Shown here piece after piece: positions 51,253-59,160 of a DNA stretch of 64,000 bases. Location: positions 103,581-167,580 of the IMG/VR virus record IMGVR_UViG_3300002231_001563; one strand, 5' to 3'. The stretch comes from a virus. The notes under the pieces were generated by a model. It did no database searches and was not told the origin of the DNA. It saw nothing but the letters and a program-made list of their open reading frames with translations. The translations under genes were made by a program, and so were the position numbers. The stretch's first letter is position 1. Every line of letters begins with the position of its first letter.

Positions 51253-51462
51253 TTGCCCAAATACAACTTAGGACAAATTGTTAAATATGAGCTAGAAAAA
51301 GATAGTTGGTATTTCATTATAACGGAGATATTGTCTCCCCCTAAACACAAAGCCGCCCCTTATTATCGGTGCTATTGCTTCAAGGCTCCTGATAACCATG
51401 TGCAGATAAGAGATTTGCACTGTAACATTCAAATGTCGGAGATACTTTTAGATGCAGTTTAA
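51253..51462 (+). CDS. Small array protein (TTG start)
   Basis: A 69-residue member from TTG 51253 with GGAG five bases ahead; the in-frame ATG at 51223 lies before the transcription start. It has 'KYNLGQIVKYELE', 'WYFIITEILS' and 'YYRCYCFKAPDN' as first, second and third strands. It overlaps the next start by 11 bases. Confidence 0.5.
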   Translation: MPKYNLGQIVKYELEKDSWYFIITEILSPPKHKAAPYYRCYCFKAPDNHVQIRDLHCNIQMSEILLDAV

Positions 51463-51703
51463 AGCAGGGCAAGTCCTCGATGAGTTTGACAATGGGTCGA
51501 ACGAGTGGTTAGCAAGATACATTCTTCTCGAAGTGTGCCCAGACCGTTCAGTCCGAGCCCTATGTATGTATGATAAACTCAATCGTGATTATGTGGGGGA
51601 AACCGCCGAAATCAATATGAGTTGCATATTGAGGAGTAATACTTTCTTTTGGCGTATCGATGGAGAGCGCGTACCGAGTCGCAAGTGGAGCGAAGAACTA
51701 TGA
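51452..51703 (+). CDS. Small array protein
   Basis: An 83-residue member: 'QFKAGQVLDEFDNG', 'LARYILLEVCPD', 'VRALCMYDKLN', and 'TFFWRIDGERV' near the end. A good example of the family's four landmarks in order. It is four bases into the start of the next member. Confidence 0.55.
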   Translation: MQFKAGQVLDEFDNGSNEWLARYILLEVCPDRSVRALCMYDKLNRDYVGETAEINMSCILRSNTFFWRIDGERVPSRKWSEEL

Positions 51704-51915
51704 AGTTCAAGCTAAAGCCAGGAATGCTTGTGAAAAATCATGGTAATGGTGCCTTGTGTATTGTATTGAGTGTCGGTAAAAATGATTCAAATCTCTCCTA
51801 CAAGACACAAATGTACGTCTTACAATCTGACCTATTGGTTGATAAGAATAAGAAAATATATTGGATCAATTCCGTCATGGCTGACCAATTATTTGAGATA
51901 GTAAATGAAGGTTGA
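51700..51915 (+). CDS. Small array protein
   Basis: A 71-residue member from ATG 51700 (GGAG 10 bases ahead): 'KFKLKPGMLVKNHG', 'ALCIVLSVGKN', 'TQMYVLQSD', then 'QLFEIVNEG'. An earlier in-frame ATG (51649) would overlap the previous gene fully. Overlaps the next by 11 bases. Confidence 0.52.
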   Translation: MKFKLKPGMLVKNHGNGALCIVLSVGKNDSNLSYKTQMYVLQSDLLVDKNKKIYWINSVMADQLFEIVNEG

Positions 51916-52204
51916 AATAGGACAAATCATTGACCAGTACGCCGACTTCCCTGGAAAAGATTTATATTTGATGGCACGATATATTGTATTGGCCCACCAC
52001 CCTCCGTCGAATGACATGCCGGGGCATCTGGAATTATATACTTTAAAGGGGTACATTTGGGAAGTGGAGGACGACTCGGCCCCGTCTGGGTCGGCATTGG
52101 TAATGCAAACCCCTGGAGATATTGAGCTAATTAACTCTTATTGTATTGTTTCAAAGGAAGAAACTACAAATAACTTTTATTGGGAGATTGTAGATGGAAT
52201 TTGA
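51905..52204 (+). CDS. Small array protein
   Basis: A 99-residue member: 'KVEIGQIIDQYADF', 'LMARYIVLAHHPP', 'HLELYTLKGY' and a terminal 'NNFYWEIVDGI'. Longer loops than most. It overlaps the next member by 11 bases. Confidence 0.55.
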   Translation: MKVEIGQIIDQYADFPGKDLYLMARYIVLAHHPPSNDMPGHLELYTLKGYIWEVEDDSAPSGSALVMQTPGDIELINSYCIVSKEETTNNFYWEIVDGI

Positions 52205-52463
52205 TAAATTTAGGAAAACAGTTTCACCCGGTGATATAATTGAGTGTATCGGAGGTACGGAGCACCTTTCTTATCATATTGTTGTCGATACCTATACTAC
52301 CGAATCAGGCTGCTACGCACTAGCTGCCCATACTTTGTATGCGCACCCTACTGAATACATGAAGCCGGGAGAATTGCACCACTTGTATCTCGAAGAATTC
52401 GAGGAGAGAAATGATGAGAACGCAGTAGGAATCTTATATAAGCATGGTAACATTTGTCATTAG
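52194..52463 (+). CDS. Small array protein
   Basis: An 89-residue member: 'VSPGDIIECIGGTE', 'SYHIVVDTYTTE', 'ALAAHTLYAHP'. The C-terminus lacks the usual 'FWRI' and ends with 'GNICH'. Overlaps the next by 20 bases. Confidence 0.5.
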   Translation: MEFDKFRKTVSPGDIIECIGGTEHLSYHIVVDTYTTESGCYALAAHTLYAHPTEYMKPGELHHLYLEEFEERNDENAVGILYKHGNICH

Positions 52464-52761
52464 ACCCAAACCAGGGGAGTATATTGAGTGGGTAGAACGC
52501 GACGGGCACTTTAACGAGGTCATCGCCCGCTATTTGGTAATTGACCCCCACTGTCCAGTCACAGGTAGTCCACGTGGTCGCTCCCCGAGAAGAGACTTAA
52601 TAAGGGTATTTTGCCTCTTTCATGATTGGCCCCATGGCAGCATGCTGAATCATAAGGGGGGAAGAAACTGCTTTTTGCATGTAAGCGACCTTCATGACTA
52701 CGGGGAGGCAGTGCATAATAACTTCTCTCATTTCTGGAGAATCTCCGAAGAAGGCCGATAA
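52444..52761 (+). CDS. Small array protein
   Basis: A 105-residue member: 'RPKPGEYIEWVERDG', 'IARYLVIDPHCPV', 'LIRVFCLFHDWPHG', 'SHFWRISEEGR'. It has an Arg-rich insert ('SPRGRSPRRDLI'), a pattern unlike its neighbours. It is the last member of the run behind P3; P4 follows. Confidence 0.55.
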   Translation: MVTFVIRPKPGEYIEWVERDGHFNEVIARYLVIDPHCPVTGSPRGRSPRRDLIRVFCLFHDWPHGSMLNHKGGRNCFLHVSDLHDYGEAVHNNFSHFWRISEEGR

Positions 52762-52768
52762 ATCACTC

Positions 52769-52823
52769 TTGACATTTTCTTGACAATTTAGTTCTTGACC
52801 GGACTCTCTCCAGGGTGTATAAT
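52769..52823 (+). promoter_or_regulatory. Triple-hexamer promoter P4
   Basis: TTGACA (52769), TTGACA (52780), TTGACC (52795), 17 bases, TATAAT (52818-52823). Spacers 5, 9, 17. It drives the gene at 52854, whose leader has the shared GGAGTCTATCACATG end. Confidence 0.85.
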
Positions 52824-52853
52824 GTATGTATAATTCACACAGGAGTCTATCAC

Positions 52854-53216
52854 ATGGGAATCAGAAGCGACGTTGCGCTGGGTATGAAAGTCGAATTTTA
52901 TCTTGCTTTGAGCGAAGAAAGCCGAAAAACCATTAACGAGTGGTTCGGCAGTCCCACCCAGAGGTCTGATAGGGGTATCCTCTTTTATGCCGAGAGTGTC
53001 AAGTGGTATAGTCATAGCTTCGATGATTTAATCGAACTCTACTCCGAAATTCATGAAGTGGCCGCCGAACAGTTTAATCAGGATGAGTGTGTGGTGTTAC
53101 TGGTAGCAAATCCAGAATACCCGGCCTCCACTGATGGTGATATCGAATTGTGGTATGAGAACCCGTGGGAGTTATATAAGAGCGTTAGCGTTTGTGTGGA
53201 GTTTAACACCGAATGA
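52854..53216 (+). CDS. Hypothetical protein behind P4
   Basis: A 120-residue protein from ATG 52854, chosen because it carries the GGAGTCTATCAC leader and the ATG at 52815 is inside the promoter. It reads 'DVALGMKVEFYLALSEESR', 'RGILFYAESVKWYSHSFDDL' and 'CVVLLVANPEYPAS'. It does not fit the GD family at its start. No known family. Overlaps the next gene by four bases. Confidence 0.5.
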   Translation: MGIRSDVALGMKVEFYLALSEESRKTINEWFGSPTQRSDRGILFYAESVKWYSHSFDDLIELYSEIHEVAAEQFNQDECVVLLVANPEYPASTDGDIELWYENPWELYKSVSVCVEFNTE

Positions 53217-53464
53217 AGTTCCCACATCAAATAGGAGAAATCATTTCAACTCCTGATTTAATCGGGGGAGTAACGGGAATATTAGTCGAAGTCGAGGAAT
53301 TAAAAGTTCGTGAAAAGCACTTGCATGAATTTCGCGGCGAGTTGTCGAATATCCGCACACATCGCATTAAATTGGCTATCCTACACACAGAGGATAATTC
53401 CTGGCAAGCGGGGGAAATAGCTGACTTTTGGCCGCCTTTAGGAGCATCGTGGAAGAAATTATAA
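53213..53464 (+). CDS. Small array protein
   Basis: An 83-residue member: 'FPHQIGEIISTPDL', 'TGILVEVEELKV', 'HRIKLAILHTEDN' and 'GASWKKL'. It has the GE-II start and a strand 'GILVEV' but a weak end. Overlaps the next member by 16 bases. Confidence 0.48.
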   Translation: MKFPHQIGEIISTPDLIGGVTGILVEVEELKVREKHLHEFRGELSNIRTHRIKLAILHTEDNSWQAGEIADFWPPLGASWKKL

Positions 53465-53826
53465 CTTCAGGCGATATACAAGTAGGTGATATTATTTCGG
53501 AGCGAGGTATAATATCGGAGCGTTGGAATCCAGAGTATAGAGATATGGGTGCGCACATGAATGAATTTACTCGCGTCGTGGTATTGTCTAAGACTAGAGT
53601 GGAAGATGAGCCTATGGTCTGCACAATGGCATCGCGTTTTTATTTCACCGTTGCTGTTCTGTACGCTATCCCCGAAATACGTGAGGTAATGAACAACGCC
53701 CACACTTATAAACTTTCGGACTATGAAATAGACCTAGAAGATTACAGCGATGAGGCAACTTATTGGTGCATAGAAACCGGCGAAGAAGCTCCAGTAACGC
53801 CGAGAGAGTGGGTAAGGCTAGGATGA
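53449..53826 (+). CDS. Small array protein
   Basis: A 125-residue member from GTG 53449 (GGAG four bases ahead): 'SGDIQVGDIISERG', 'FTRVVVLSKTRV', 'FTVAVLYAIPE' and 'ATYWCIETGEE'. Long insertion after the first strand. Overlaps the next start by four bases. Confidence 0.5.
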   Translation: MEEIITSGDIQVGDIISERGIISERWNPEYRDMGAHMNEFTRVVVLSKTRVEDEPMVCTMASRFYFTVAVLYAIPEIREVMNNAHTYKLSDYEIDLEDYSDEATYWCIETGEEAPVTPREWVRLG

Positions 53827-54065
53827 AACTTGAAGATTTAGCAGTAGGTCGCCTCTATCGATGGCAATATGACTATCACGGCGCACCCGTCGGGCATTGG
53901 ATAATATTGGAGGAACTTCCTACCGACTCGCGCAGTGTGCATAGTAGGGAAGGCGCACCCCATCGAAGGTTCCGCTGGTTTTGCATGCACGGGTCGCCAC
54001 TAAATACCACTCTCATTTTTGATATGGCCGAAGATAAAGTTCAGAACCTCACTTTAATCTCTTGA
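53823..54065 (+). CDS. Small array protein
   Basis: An 80-residue member from ATG 53823: 'EDLAVGRLYRWQYD', 'GHWIILEELPTD', 'RRFRWFCMHGSP'. 'WIILEEL' is the middle strand; the end is atypical. P5 overlaps its stop. Confidence 0.48.
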   Translation: MKLEDLAVGRLYRWQYDYHGAPVGHWIILEELPTDSRSVHSREGAPHRRFRWFCMHGSPLNTTLIFDMAEDKVQNLTLIS

Positions 54066-54116
54066 CATTTTCTTTACAACTTTTATCTTGACCACACCTT
54101 CTCCAAGGTGTATAAT
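54062..54116 (+). promoter_or_regulatory. Triple-hexamer promoter P5
   Basis: TTGACA (54062), TTTACA (54073), TTGACC (54088), 17 bases, TATAAT (54111-54116). Spacers 5, 9, 17; the middle hexamer has one change. It drives the gene at 54147. Confidence 0.82.
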
Positions 54117-54146
54117 GTATATGTAATTCAGACAGGAGTCTATCAC

Positions 54147-54743
54147 ATGACCGAGCAAGCCAAACGCCTCGAAACTCTTCTCACCCGCACAGATATCACC
54201 CCTTCAGAGCGTTCTTTCGGGGAGTCCTTACGCGGGGGCATTAAGAAATACGGTCGCTTGACAAATAATCAGTGGAGCGCATTCCAAAGGATGGAAGCGC
54301 GATATGACCCCAAGGTGATTGCCCAGCGGCAGGCTTGGTATGATGCCTGGACCGAAGAGAAGGCTAAAAATATTAAGGTCGCCGCCGAATATTACCTTGC
54401 CAACCCGCCTTATTTTGGTGACCTTGCTCGCAAGATTATGGAAGATGATTCATATATCCCTTCCGAAAAGTCTTATCGAAAGATGGTAGAGAATAAATAT
54501 GTTCAAAAGGTACTGACTACCGTAAATTCTACCCCCGCTTTCGACGTGGGTGCTCTGGTTCAAGTGCGCAAGACTGCCAAAAAAGCCGCTTGGAACCTGC
54601 GGGACCGAGTAGCGATGGTTGTATCAAACACCGGACCCGTTCGCAGTTCCGCAAAAGGAGGTAGAACCTACACTATCCTTCCTTTTGGAGAGTCTCAAAC
54701 AGTCCAGATTGAGGAACGATACCTCAAGCGCAAGCGAGGGTAG
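54147..54743 (+). CDS. Two-part protein with array-like C-terminal domain
   Basis: A 198-residue protein. The N-terminal half is helical ('SFGESLRGGIKKYGRLTN', 'WSAFQRMEARYD'). The last ~70 residues read 'AFDVGALVQVRK', 'RVAMVVSNTGPV', 'RTYTILPFG' and end with 'QIEERYLKRKRG', similar to the small-barrel family but fused to a new N-terminus. The shared GGAGTCTATCAC leader precedes ATG 54147. Possibly the source or partner of the small proteins. Confidence 0.5.
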   Translation: MTEQAKRLETLLTRTDITPSERSFGESLRGGIKKYGRLTNNQWSAFQRMEARYDPKVIAQRQAWYDAWTEEKAKNIKVAAEYYLANPPYFGDLARKIMEDDSYIPSEKSYRKMVENKYVQKVLTTVNSTPAFDVGALVQVRKTAKKAAWNLRDRVAMVVSNTGPVRSSAKGGRTYTILPFGESQTVQIEERYLKRKRG

Positions 54744-54780
54744 TGGAGGTTCCAAGTAGTATTTCGAGGTTAAAACCAGA

Positions 54781-54870
54781 ATAGAACATTCCAGCCCGTT
54801 GCTGTATAGGGCTGGCTCCCGATTCTAAGGATTGAAAGTCCTGGCTGGCGAGCCCCAGCAGCCTTTCTAT
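54781..54870 (+). ncRNA. Possible cloverleaf-like structured RNA
   Basis: About 90 bases with four helices: an outer 6-bp pair (ATAGAA / TTCTAT), a 7-bp hairpin (CCAGCCC / GGGCTGG, 54791-54815), a short hairpin with a TTGAAAG loop (54828-54842), and a 5-bp hairpin (GCTGG / CCAGC, 54844-54859). The layout resembles a cloverleaf, with a loop like the tRNA-Phe anticodon (GAA), but no T-arm TTC, no proper acceptor stem and no CCA are present. It is a leader or RNA element of unknown role; not called as tRNA. Confidence 0.3.
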
Positions 54871-55027
54871 CTCCATTATCGCGGGGGGCGACATGAACAA
54901 GGGCGCAATCAACAAATTTATGCAGATAGAAAGCCAGCAATTCGAGCAAACTGGATGGGCCGCCTCCTTTCAGGGCGCGGAACTCTTGAAATACTACTTG
55001 GAAACATTATTATTGGAGAACAGAAAA

Positions 55028-55270
55028 ATGAAAGAAGTGTATTTAATAACGTATGAACATAAGCATGGAACCGACCATACCGTAGTTACAACCCAGGCTT
55101 TGGCCGAAGCTGCCATGCTCGAATGGGTCAGGGAATGGAGAACCGTTTTCCAAATTCCAGAGGATATAACTGACGAACAAGCATTACAAGATTGGTATGA
55201 CCTCACAGGATGTACCGAATCGGTCACTTATGAAATTATGCCAGTTATCACCGAAATTAAAACCTCTTGA
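55028..55270 (+). CDS. Hypothetical protein
   Basis: An 80-residue protein from ATG 55028 with GGAG nine bases ahead: 'KEVYLITYEHKHGTDHTVVT', 'TQALAEAAMLEWVREWR', then 'TESVTYEIMPVITEIKTS'. An in-frame ATG at 54893 with a GGGGGG site could extend it by 45 residues; I prefer the shorter start because codons between are irregular, but it is not settled. P6 overlaps its stop. Confidence 0.45.
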   Translation: MKEVYLITYEHKHGTDHTVVTTQALAEAAMLEWVREWRTVFQIPEDITDEQALQDWYDLTGCTESVTYEIMPVITEIKTS

Positions 55271-55321
55271 CATTCTCTTGACAACTTTTCTCTTGACTCA
55301 CCCCTCTCCAGGGTGTATAAT
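55267..55321 (+). promoter_or_regulatory. Triple-hexamer promoter P6
   Basis: TTGACA (55267), TTGACA (55278), TTGACT (55293), 17 bases, TATAAT (55316-55321). Spacers 5, 9, 17. It drives the zinc-knuckle gene. Confidence 0.85.
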
Positions 55322-55371
55322 GTATATAGAAATTAAGCCACTCACCAACCTAAAATTCTGGAGTCTATCAC

Positions 55372-56172
55372 ATGGCATATTCACGCTCACATCACAAAAG
55401 AACAGTTAGATGCTCGTATTGTTACGAATCTGGCCACAATCGCTCATCTTGTCCGAAGCACGCGGCCAAAATCGAAGAAATCCGCGCTACCGACCCTAAT
55501 AGTTGGCAAGTTGCCCGCTATGATGAGAAGAAAGCCAAGCGAGCCCGAAAAGGGAAGGACCGCAAGTGTTCTTATTGTGATACGAAAGGTCACAATCGCG
55601 CCACTTGCCCCGAACTCAAAGCGCATATGGCAATTACGAAGGAGCAAAACGCGGAGTACCGCAAAATGGTCTATGGCCGCCTCCAGCACCACGGGCTATT
55701 CGCAGGTGCGCTCGTTAATAGTGATAGGAATCGTCAACCCGTAAATCCGCAGGATTATGATTGTAATGCGTATTATCGCCAGCCAATGGTCATTAAGGCG
55801 GTGAACTGGATGGGTATCAATTTCTGGAATCACACCTACCAATATTTCGATAACGATGATATCTCCCGCCAATCTCCCTTTATGGCAGTACCTTTGAATA
55901 ACCTTTCAAAGCCTTGGTTTGATAATCTCGGTTGGCCAATTGATAAGGACCTTTTAACGCATATTTTGGGCGAATCTACTGCTAATGAGTGGCTCGATGG
56001 TACTCATTGGCGTGCGGAAGAAGCCAGCTATTACTTTATCGAGGTTCAAAGCCCCGTTCCGACCCAGCAGCCACCAAAAGGCTGGTTGGAAGCGGAAGAT
56101 AAGGCGATGAAGCTGGCCTATAAGAAACGTAGCTCCTACATGGGACCAATTCGCCGCCATGACCCGGCATAA
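55372..56172 (+). CDS. Protein with two CCHC zinc knuckles
   Basis: A 266-residue protein. Residues 14-27 'CSYCYESGHNRSSC' and 66-79 'CSYCDTKGHNRATC' are two CX2CX4HX4C zinc knuckles, the retroviral nucleocapsid type, joined by a basic linker (EKKAKRARKGKDRK). They should bind single-stranded nucleic acid. The remaining 180 residues have many Trp, Tyr and Asn ('VNWMGINFWNHTYQYF') and no catalytic motif. Leader is GGAGTCTATCAC before the ATG. Such paired knuckles are rare in phages; a role in RNA binding or translation control is inference. Confidence 0.7.
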   Translation: MAYSRSHHKRTVRCSYCYESGHNRSSCPKHAAKIEEIRATDPNSWQVARYDEKKAKRARKGKDRKCSYCDTKGHNRATCPELKAHMAITKEQNAEYRKMVYGRLQHHGLFAGALVNSDRNRQPVNPQDYDCNAYYRQPMVIKAVNWMGINFWNHTYQYFDNDDISRQSPFMAVPLNNLSKPWFDNLGWPIDKDLLTHILGESTANEWLDGTHWRAEEASYYFIEVQSPVPTQQPPKGWLEAEDKAMKLAYKKRSSYMGPIRRHDPA

Positions 56173-56179
56173 TCGAGAC

Positions 56180-56234
56180 TTGACATTCTCTTGACAACTT
56201 TTCTCTTGACCTACGCTCAAATAACGTGTATAAT
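56180..56234 (+). promoter_or_regulatory. Triple-hexamer promoter P7
   Basis: TTGACA (56180), TTGACA (56191), TTGACC (56206), 17 bases, TATAAT (56229-56234). Spacers 5, 9, 17. It drives the MoxR-type gene. Confidence 0.85.
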
Positions 56235-56303
56235 GTATATAGAAATTGAGCGATTCCCCTTACACCCTACTACCTAAATCACAGACCTAGCTGGAGCTAT
56301 CAC

Positions 56304-57458
56304 ATGTCAGTTGCTATCACATTCGCTAACCTTCATTCCATGATTCCCACCCTTCTTTCGGGTGACGAATCCGACCTTTATTCCGTCCTTATCCGAGGTC
56401 GTCACGGTATCGGTAAATCATGGATTGCCTATCAAACTGCACGCGGCCTTGCATGGGACGCGACCACCAACAAGACGCGCCCGCTAAAGGGCGACGAAAC
56501 GTCATTACCGGTTGTGGAGATTCGTGCATCTCAAATGACTGAAGGCGACTTGCTCGGTCTGCCATCACCGCACGATGTAAACGTGAACGGCGAACAAGCC
56601 GCTTCCTTACGTCCTTTTGCTTGGCTCGTCAAAGCCTGTACTGAACCCGTTGTTTTGTTCCTCGATGAAGTTGACCGAGCGACCACCGAGGTTCGACAGG
56701 GATTTTTCCAACTTGGAGACTCCCGCCAGATTAACGGGTGGAAACTCCACCCCGGCACCGTTGTATTCGGCGCGGTCAATGGCGGCGTTCATGCTGCACA
56801 ATACCAAGTGGCAGACATGGACCCGGCAGAATTAGACCGCTGGGTCACTTTTGACGTTGAACCGTCTGTTGAGGATTGGCTAACTTGGGGTAAATCCGAG
56901 GTTCACGCTATCATTTGGGACTTTATCAATCAGAATAAAGACCACTTGGAACACAAGGGCGAATTTGAGCCCGGTACGGTTTATCCTTCGCGCCGCTCAT
57001 GGCATCGCCTTAGTAACACACTTGCTAAGGTCGATATGCTCGATAACGAGTCTGCCGACATGGGCCTTCTCTTTAACCTATCTCACGGCTTTGTCGGCTT
57101 TGAAGCTGCCGTTGCTCTTCGCGACTTTGTTGAGAACTACGAACGCCAAGTAACCGTCGAGGATATCTTAGACGATGGTAAGATAGATAAAACCAAAGAT
57201 TTCGGCCTTGTTGACCACGTTGCTCTCATTGAGAAGATGGACGCAAGCGATGTATTCACCGCTTCCATCCCCGAATCTCGCTTGATTAACTTGGTTAATT
57301 ACTTCGATACCCTTCCGTCAGAAGCCAGGATGAAACTGTTTACTACGCTAACCGCTGCCAATAGTCAGGTATCTGCTGAAAATGGCTCGAACTTCCATAA
57401 AGAGCTTGCTAAGCAGGGTAAGGTCGAGGCGTTCATTAAGCTGCTCGGCGGCAAATAA
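56304..57458 (+). CDS. MoxR-type AAA+ ATPase
   Basis: A 384-residue AAA+ protein. Walker A 'GRHGIGKS' (32-39), 'VVEIRASQMTEGDLLGLP' (70-87, MoxR 'TEGDLLG' segment), Walker B 'VVLFLDEVDRA' (116-126), sensor 'VVFGAVNGG' (~150), and a later 'DPAELDRWVTFDVEP' (~175) with the Arg finger region. MoxR ATPases act as chaperones for VWA-domain partners; here the next gene is exactly such a partner. GGAGCTATCAC precedes the ATG. Its transcript ends at the hairpin pair at 57474. Confidence 0.85.
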   Translation: MSVAITFANLHSMIPTLLSGDESDLYSVLIRGRHGIGKSWIAYQTARGLAWDATTNKTRPLKGDETSLPVVEIRASQMTEGDLLGLPSPHDVNVNGEQAASLRPFAWLVKACTEPVVLFLDEVDRATTEVRQGFFQLGDSRQINGWKLHPGTVVFGAVNGGVHAAQYQVADMDPAELDRWVTFDVEPSVEDWLTWGKSEVHAIIWDFINQNKDHLEHKGEFEPGTVYPSRRSWHRLSNTLAKVDMLDNESADMGLLFNLSHGFVGFEAAVALRDFVENYERQVTVEDILDDGKIDKTKDFGLVDHVALIEKMDASDVFTASIPESRLINLVNYFDTLPSEARMKLFTTLTAANSQVSAENGSNFHKELAKQGKVEAFIKLLGGK

Positions 57459-57473
57459 TTTAGAGGTGTGATA

Positions 57474-57525
57474 GCCCCGGTTGAACGGGGCATATGCGCC
57501 TCACCGTGTATATGTCCCGTTTTTA
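57474..57525 (+). terminator. Terminator overlapping a competing hairpin (attenuator-like)
   Basis: Two stems share bases. Stem A is GCCCCG / CGGGGC at 57474-57491. Stem B is GGGGCATAT / ATATGTCCC at 57487-57518 (9 bp with one G-T) and is followed by GTTTTT. Only one can form at a time, so A could prevent B, the terminator form. It lies 16 bases after the MoxR stop and 16 bases before P8. Confidence 0.55.
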
Positions 57526-57540
57526 CCTCCCTTATTCCTC

Positions 57541-57595
57541 TTGACATTTTCTTTACAATTTTTATGTAGACTTTTACATCTTTAGGGTGTATAAT
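57541..57595 (+). promoter_or_regulatory. Triple-hexamer promoter P8
   Basis: TTGACA (57541), TTTACA (57552), TAGACT (57567), 17 bases, TATAAT (57590-57595). Spacers 5, 9, 17; two hexamers vary. It drives the VWA-like gene at 57621. Confidence 0.78.
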
Positions 57596-57620
57596 GTATA
57601 TATAGATTGGAGCTTCCCTT

Positions 57621-58931
57621 ATGACTACTACCGACCCAAAGCCCTTTGACCTTGACCAGCATATTGTTGGCCTTCTAAGGGATGAACCCTTCTTCGCTGC
57701 CTTATCTCGACGACTCGAAAAGGTAGCTACAAAGGCGGTTCCTACCGCTGGCGTACGCTTCAACGATGACCGCTGCCGGTTTGAACTGTTCTATAATCCT
57801 GATTTTATGGGCGAAATCCACGAACAGGATGAAAAGTATGTTAAAGGCGTGCTTTTGCATGAGTTTTACCATATTATACTTTTACACGTCACTTCGCGCA
57901 TGCCTGAAGGAAAAATGACGAAGAAATGGAACTATGCCACCGACCTCGCTATTAACAGCGAACTAACTGTGTTTGCGCGTGATATGGATGCGCCGACGGG
58001 CTATGTGGTTGAAAGTTCACTTTTACCCTTAGATAAAGCCCTTATTCCGACTGTGGGTCCATTCGCTGAAATGGCCCCCCACCTCTCGGCTGAGGAATAT
58101 ATGACTTTGTTACCTGACAATGGAGAAGAGCCCGACCAAGGCTCTCCAGGGGGCCAAGGTGACGGTGAACCCACCGATGGCGATGGCGACGGGCAAGGCG
58201 ACGGTGAAGGACAAGGTAAAAAGCCGGGAACGGGGAGCGGTAACGGTTTTGATGACCATTCCGATTGGGGCTCGTCTGATAGTGCTGATGAGAAGCGCAA
58301 AATCGCCGAGGAACGCTTAAAAGAGAGCATCAAAGAGGCATATGTCGAGGCTCAATCCAAGGGCTTCGGGTCTGTTTCATCGGCTATGAAACGAACGATT
58401 AAAGAGGTTATAACTCCTAAAGTTAATTGGCGTTCGGTCTTGCGCTCCTTTGTTAAAGCCAGTCAGCGTGCCGACCGTACCTCGACAATCAAGAGGTTAA
58501 ACCGGCGTTATGCTTATATCCACCCAGGCAAAAAAGCCAAGCGTCAGGCGAAAATCGCCGTTTCAATTGACCAATCGGGCAGTGTCTCCGATAGCATGCT
58601 TGTTGCCTTCTATTCCGAGCTTGAGAAGTTGGCACAACTGGCAGAATTTACGATTGTCCCCTTCGATACTGTTGTATCCGAAGAGCACATCCACGTCTGG
58701 AAGAAAGGCGAGCGACATGAGAAAAAGCGTTATATGTGCGGTGGAACCTGCTTTAACGCCCCGACGAAGTGGGTCAATGAGAATAAATTTGATGGTCACA
58801 TCGTTTTGACCGATATGGAGGCCCCTAAGCCGGTTCCTAGCAAATGCCAGCGCATGTGGATGACAACTAAGGAATGCGCAGAACGCCCCTACTTCCAGAC
58901 TAAAGAGCGAGTGATTGCAATCAATGACTAG
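57621..58931 (+). CDS. VWA-like protein with HExxH N-terminal domain (MoxR partner)
   Basis: A 436-residue protein. 'GVLLHEFYHIILLH' (77-90) carries HExxH and 'NYATDLAINSEL' (~105) follows, as in DUF2201-type putative metallopeptidases. Residues ~175-215 are a low-complexity Gly/Asp/Gln linker. The C-terminal part is a VWA domain: 'KIAVSIDQSGSVSDSML' (DxSGS metal loop, ~312) and 'FTIVPFDTVV'. Such proteins are typically partners of MoxR ATPases, and the ATPase gene is directly upstream. Overlaps the next gene by eight bases. Confidence 0.82.
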   Translation: MTTTDPKPFDLDQHIVGLLRDEPFFAALSRRLEKVATKAVPTAGVRFNDDRCRFELFYNPDFMGEIHEQDEKYVKGVLLHEFYHIILLHVTSRMPEGKMTKKWNYATDLAINSELTVFARDMDAPTGYVVESSLLPLDKALIPTVGPFAEMAPHLSAEEYMTLLPDNGEEPDQGSPGGQGDGEPTDGDGDGQGDGEGQGKKPGTGSGNGFDDHSDWGSSDSADEKRKIAEERLKESIKEAYVEAQSKGFGSVSSAMKRTIKEVITPKVNWRSVLRSFVKASQRADRTSTIKRLNRRYAYIHPGKKAKRQAKIAVSIDQSGSVSDSMLVAFYSELEKLAQLAEFTIVPFDTVVSEEHIHVWKKGERHEKKRYMCGGTCFNAPTKWVNENKFDGHIVLTDMEAPKPVPSKCQRMWMTTKECAERPYFQTKERVIAIND

Positions 58932-59160
58932 AACTACCTTCAAAATTGAAGAATTGAAAGCGGGCGATGTCATTACAATGCCCCGACTTGACAGTGAAGA
59001 CGAGGTTCAAAGGTGGTTAATCGTTGACGAGCCAATGACAAACCTTTTAACCGTTCTCGTATTACTTGACTCTGGCAACCGATACGGTTGGCTTGGCAAC
59101 CTCATCACCGTCGCCAAAAGCGAGATAATTATTGATAAATGGAGGCTCTTGTGTCAGTAA
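58924..59160 (+). CDS. Small array protein
   Basis: A 78-residue member from ATG 58924: 'KIEELKAGDVITMP', 'QRWLIVDEPMTN', 'LTVLVLLDSGN', 'IIIDKWRLLCQ'. It shows the GDV start, 'RWLIVDE' strand and 'KWRL' end. First member behind the VWA gene; overlaps the next by 10 bases. Confidence 0.55.
   Translation: MTRTTFKIEELKAGDVITMPRLDSEDEVQRWLIVDEPMTNLLTVLVLLDSGNRYGWLGNLITVAKSEIIIDKWRLLCQ

Noticed and set aside
54781-54870. Possible tRNA-Phe
   Set aside because: The TTGAAAG loop and hairpins look similar, but there is no TTC T-arm, no 7-bp acceptor stem and no CCA end.
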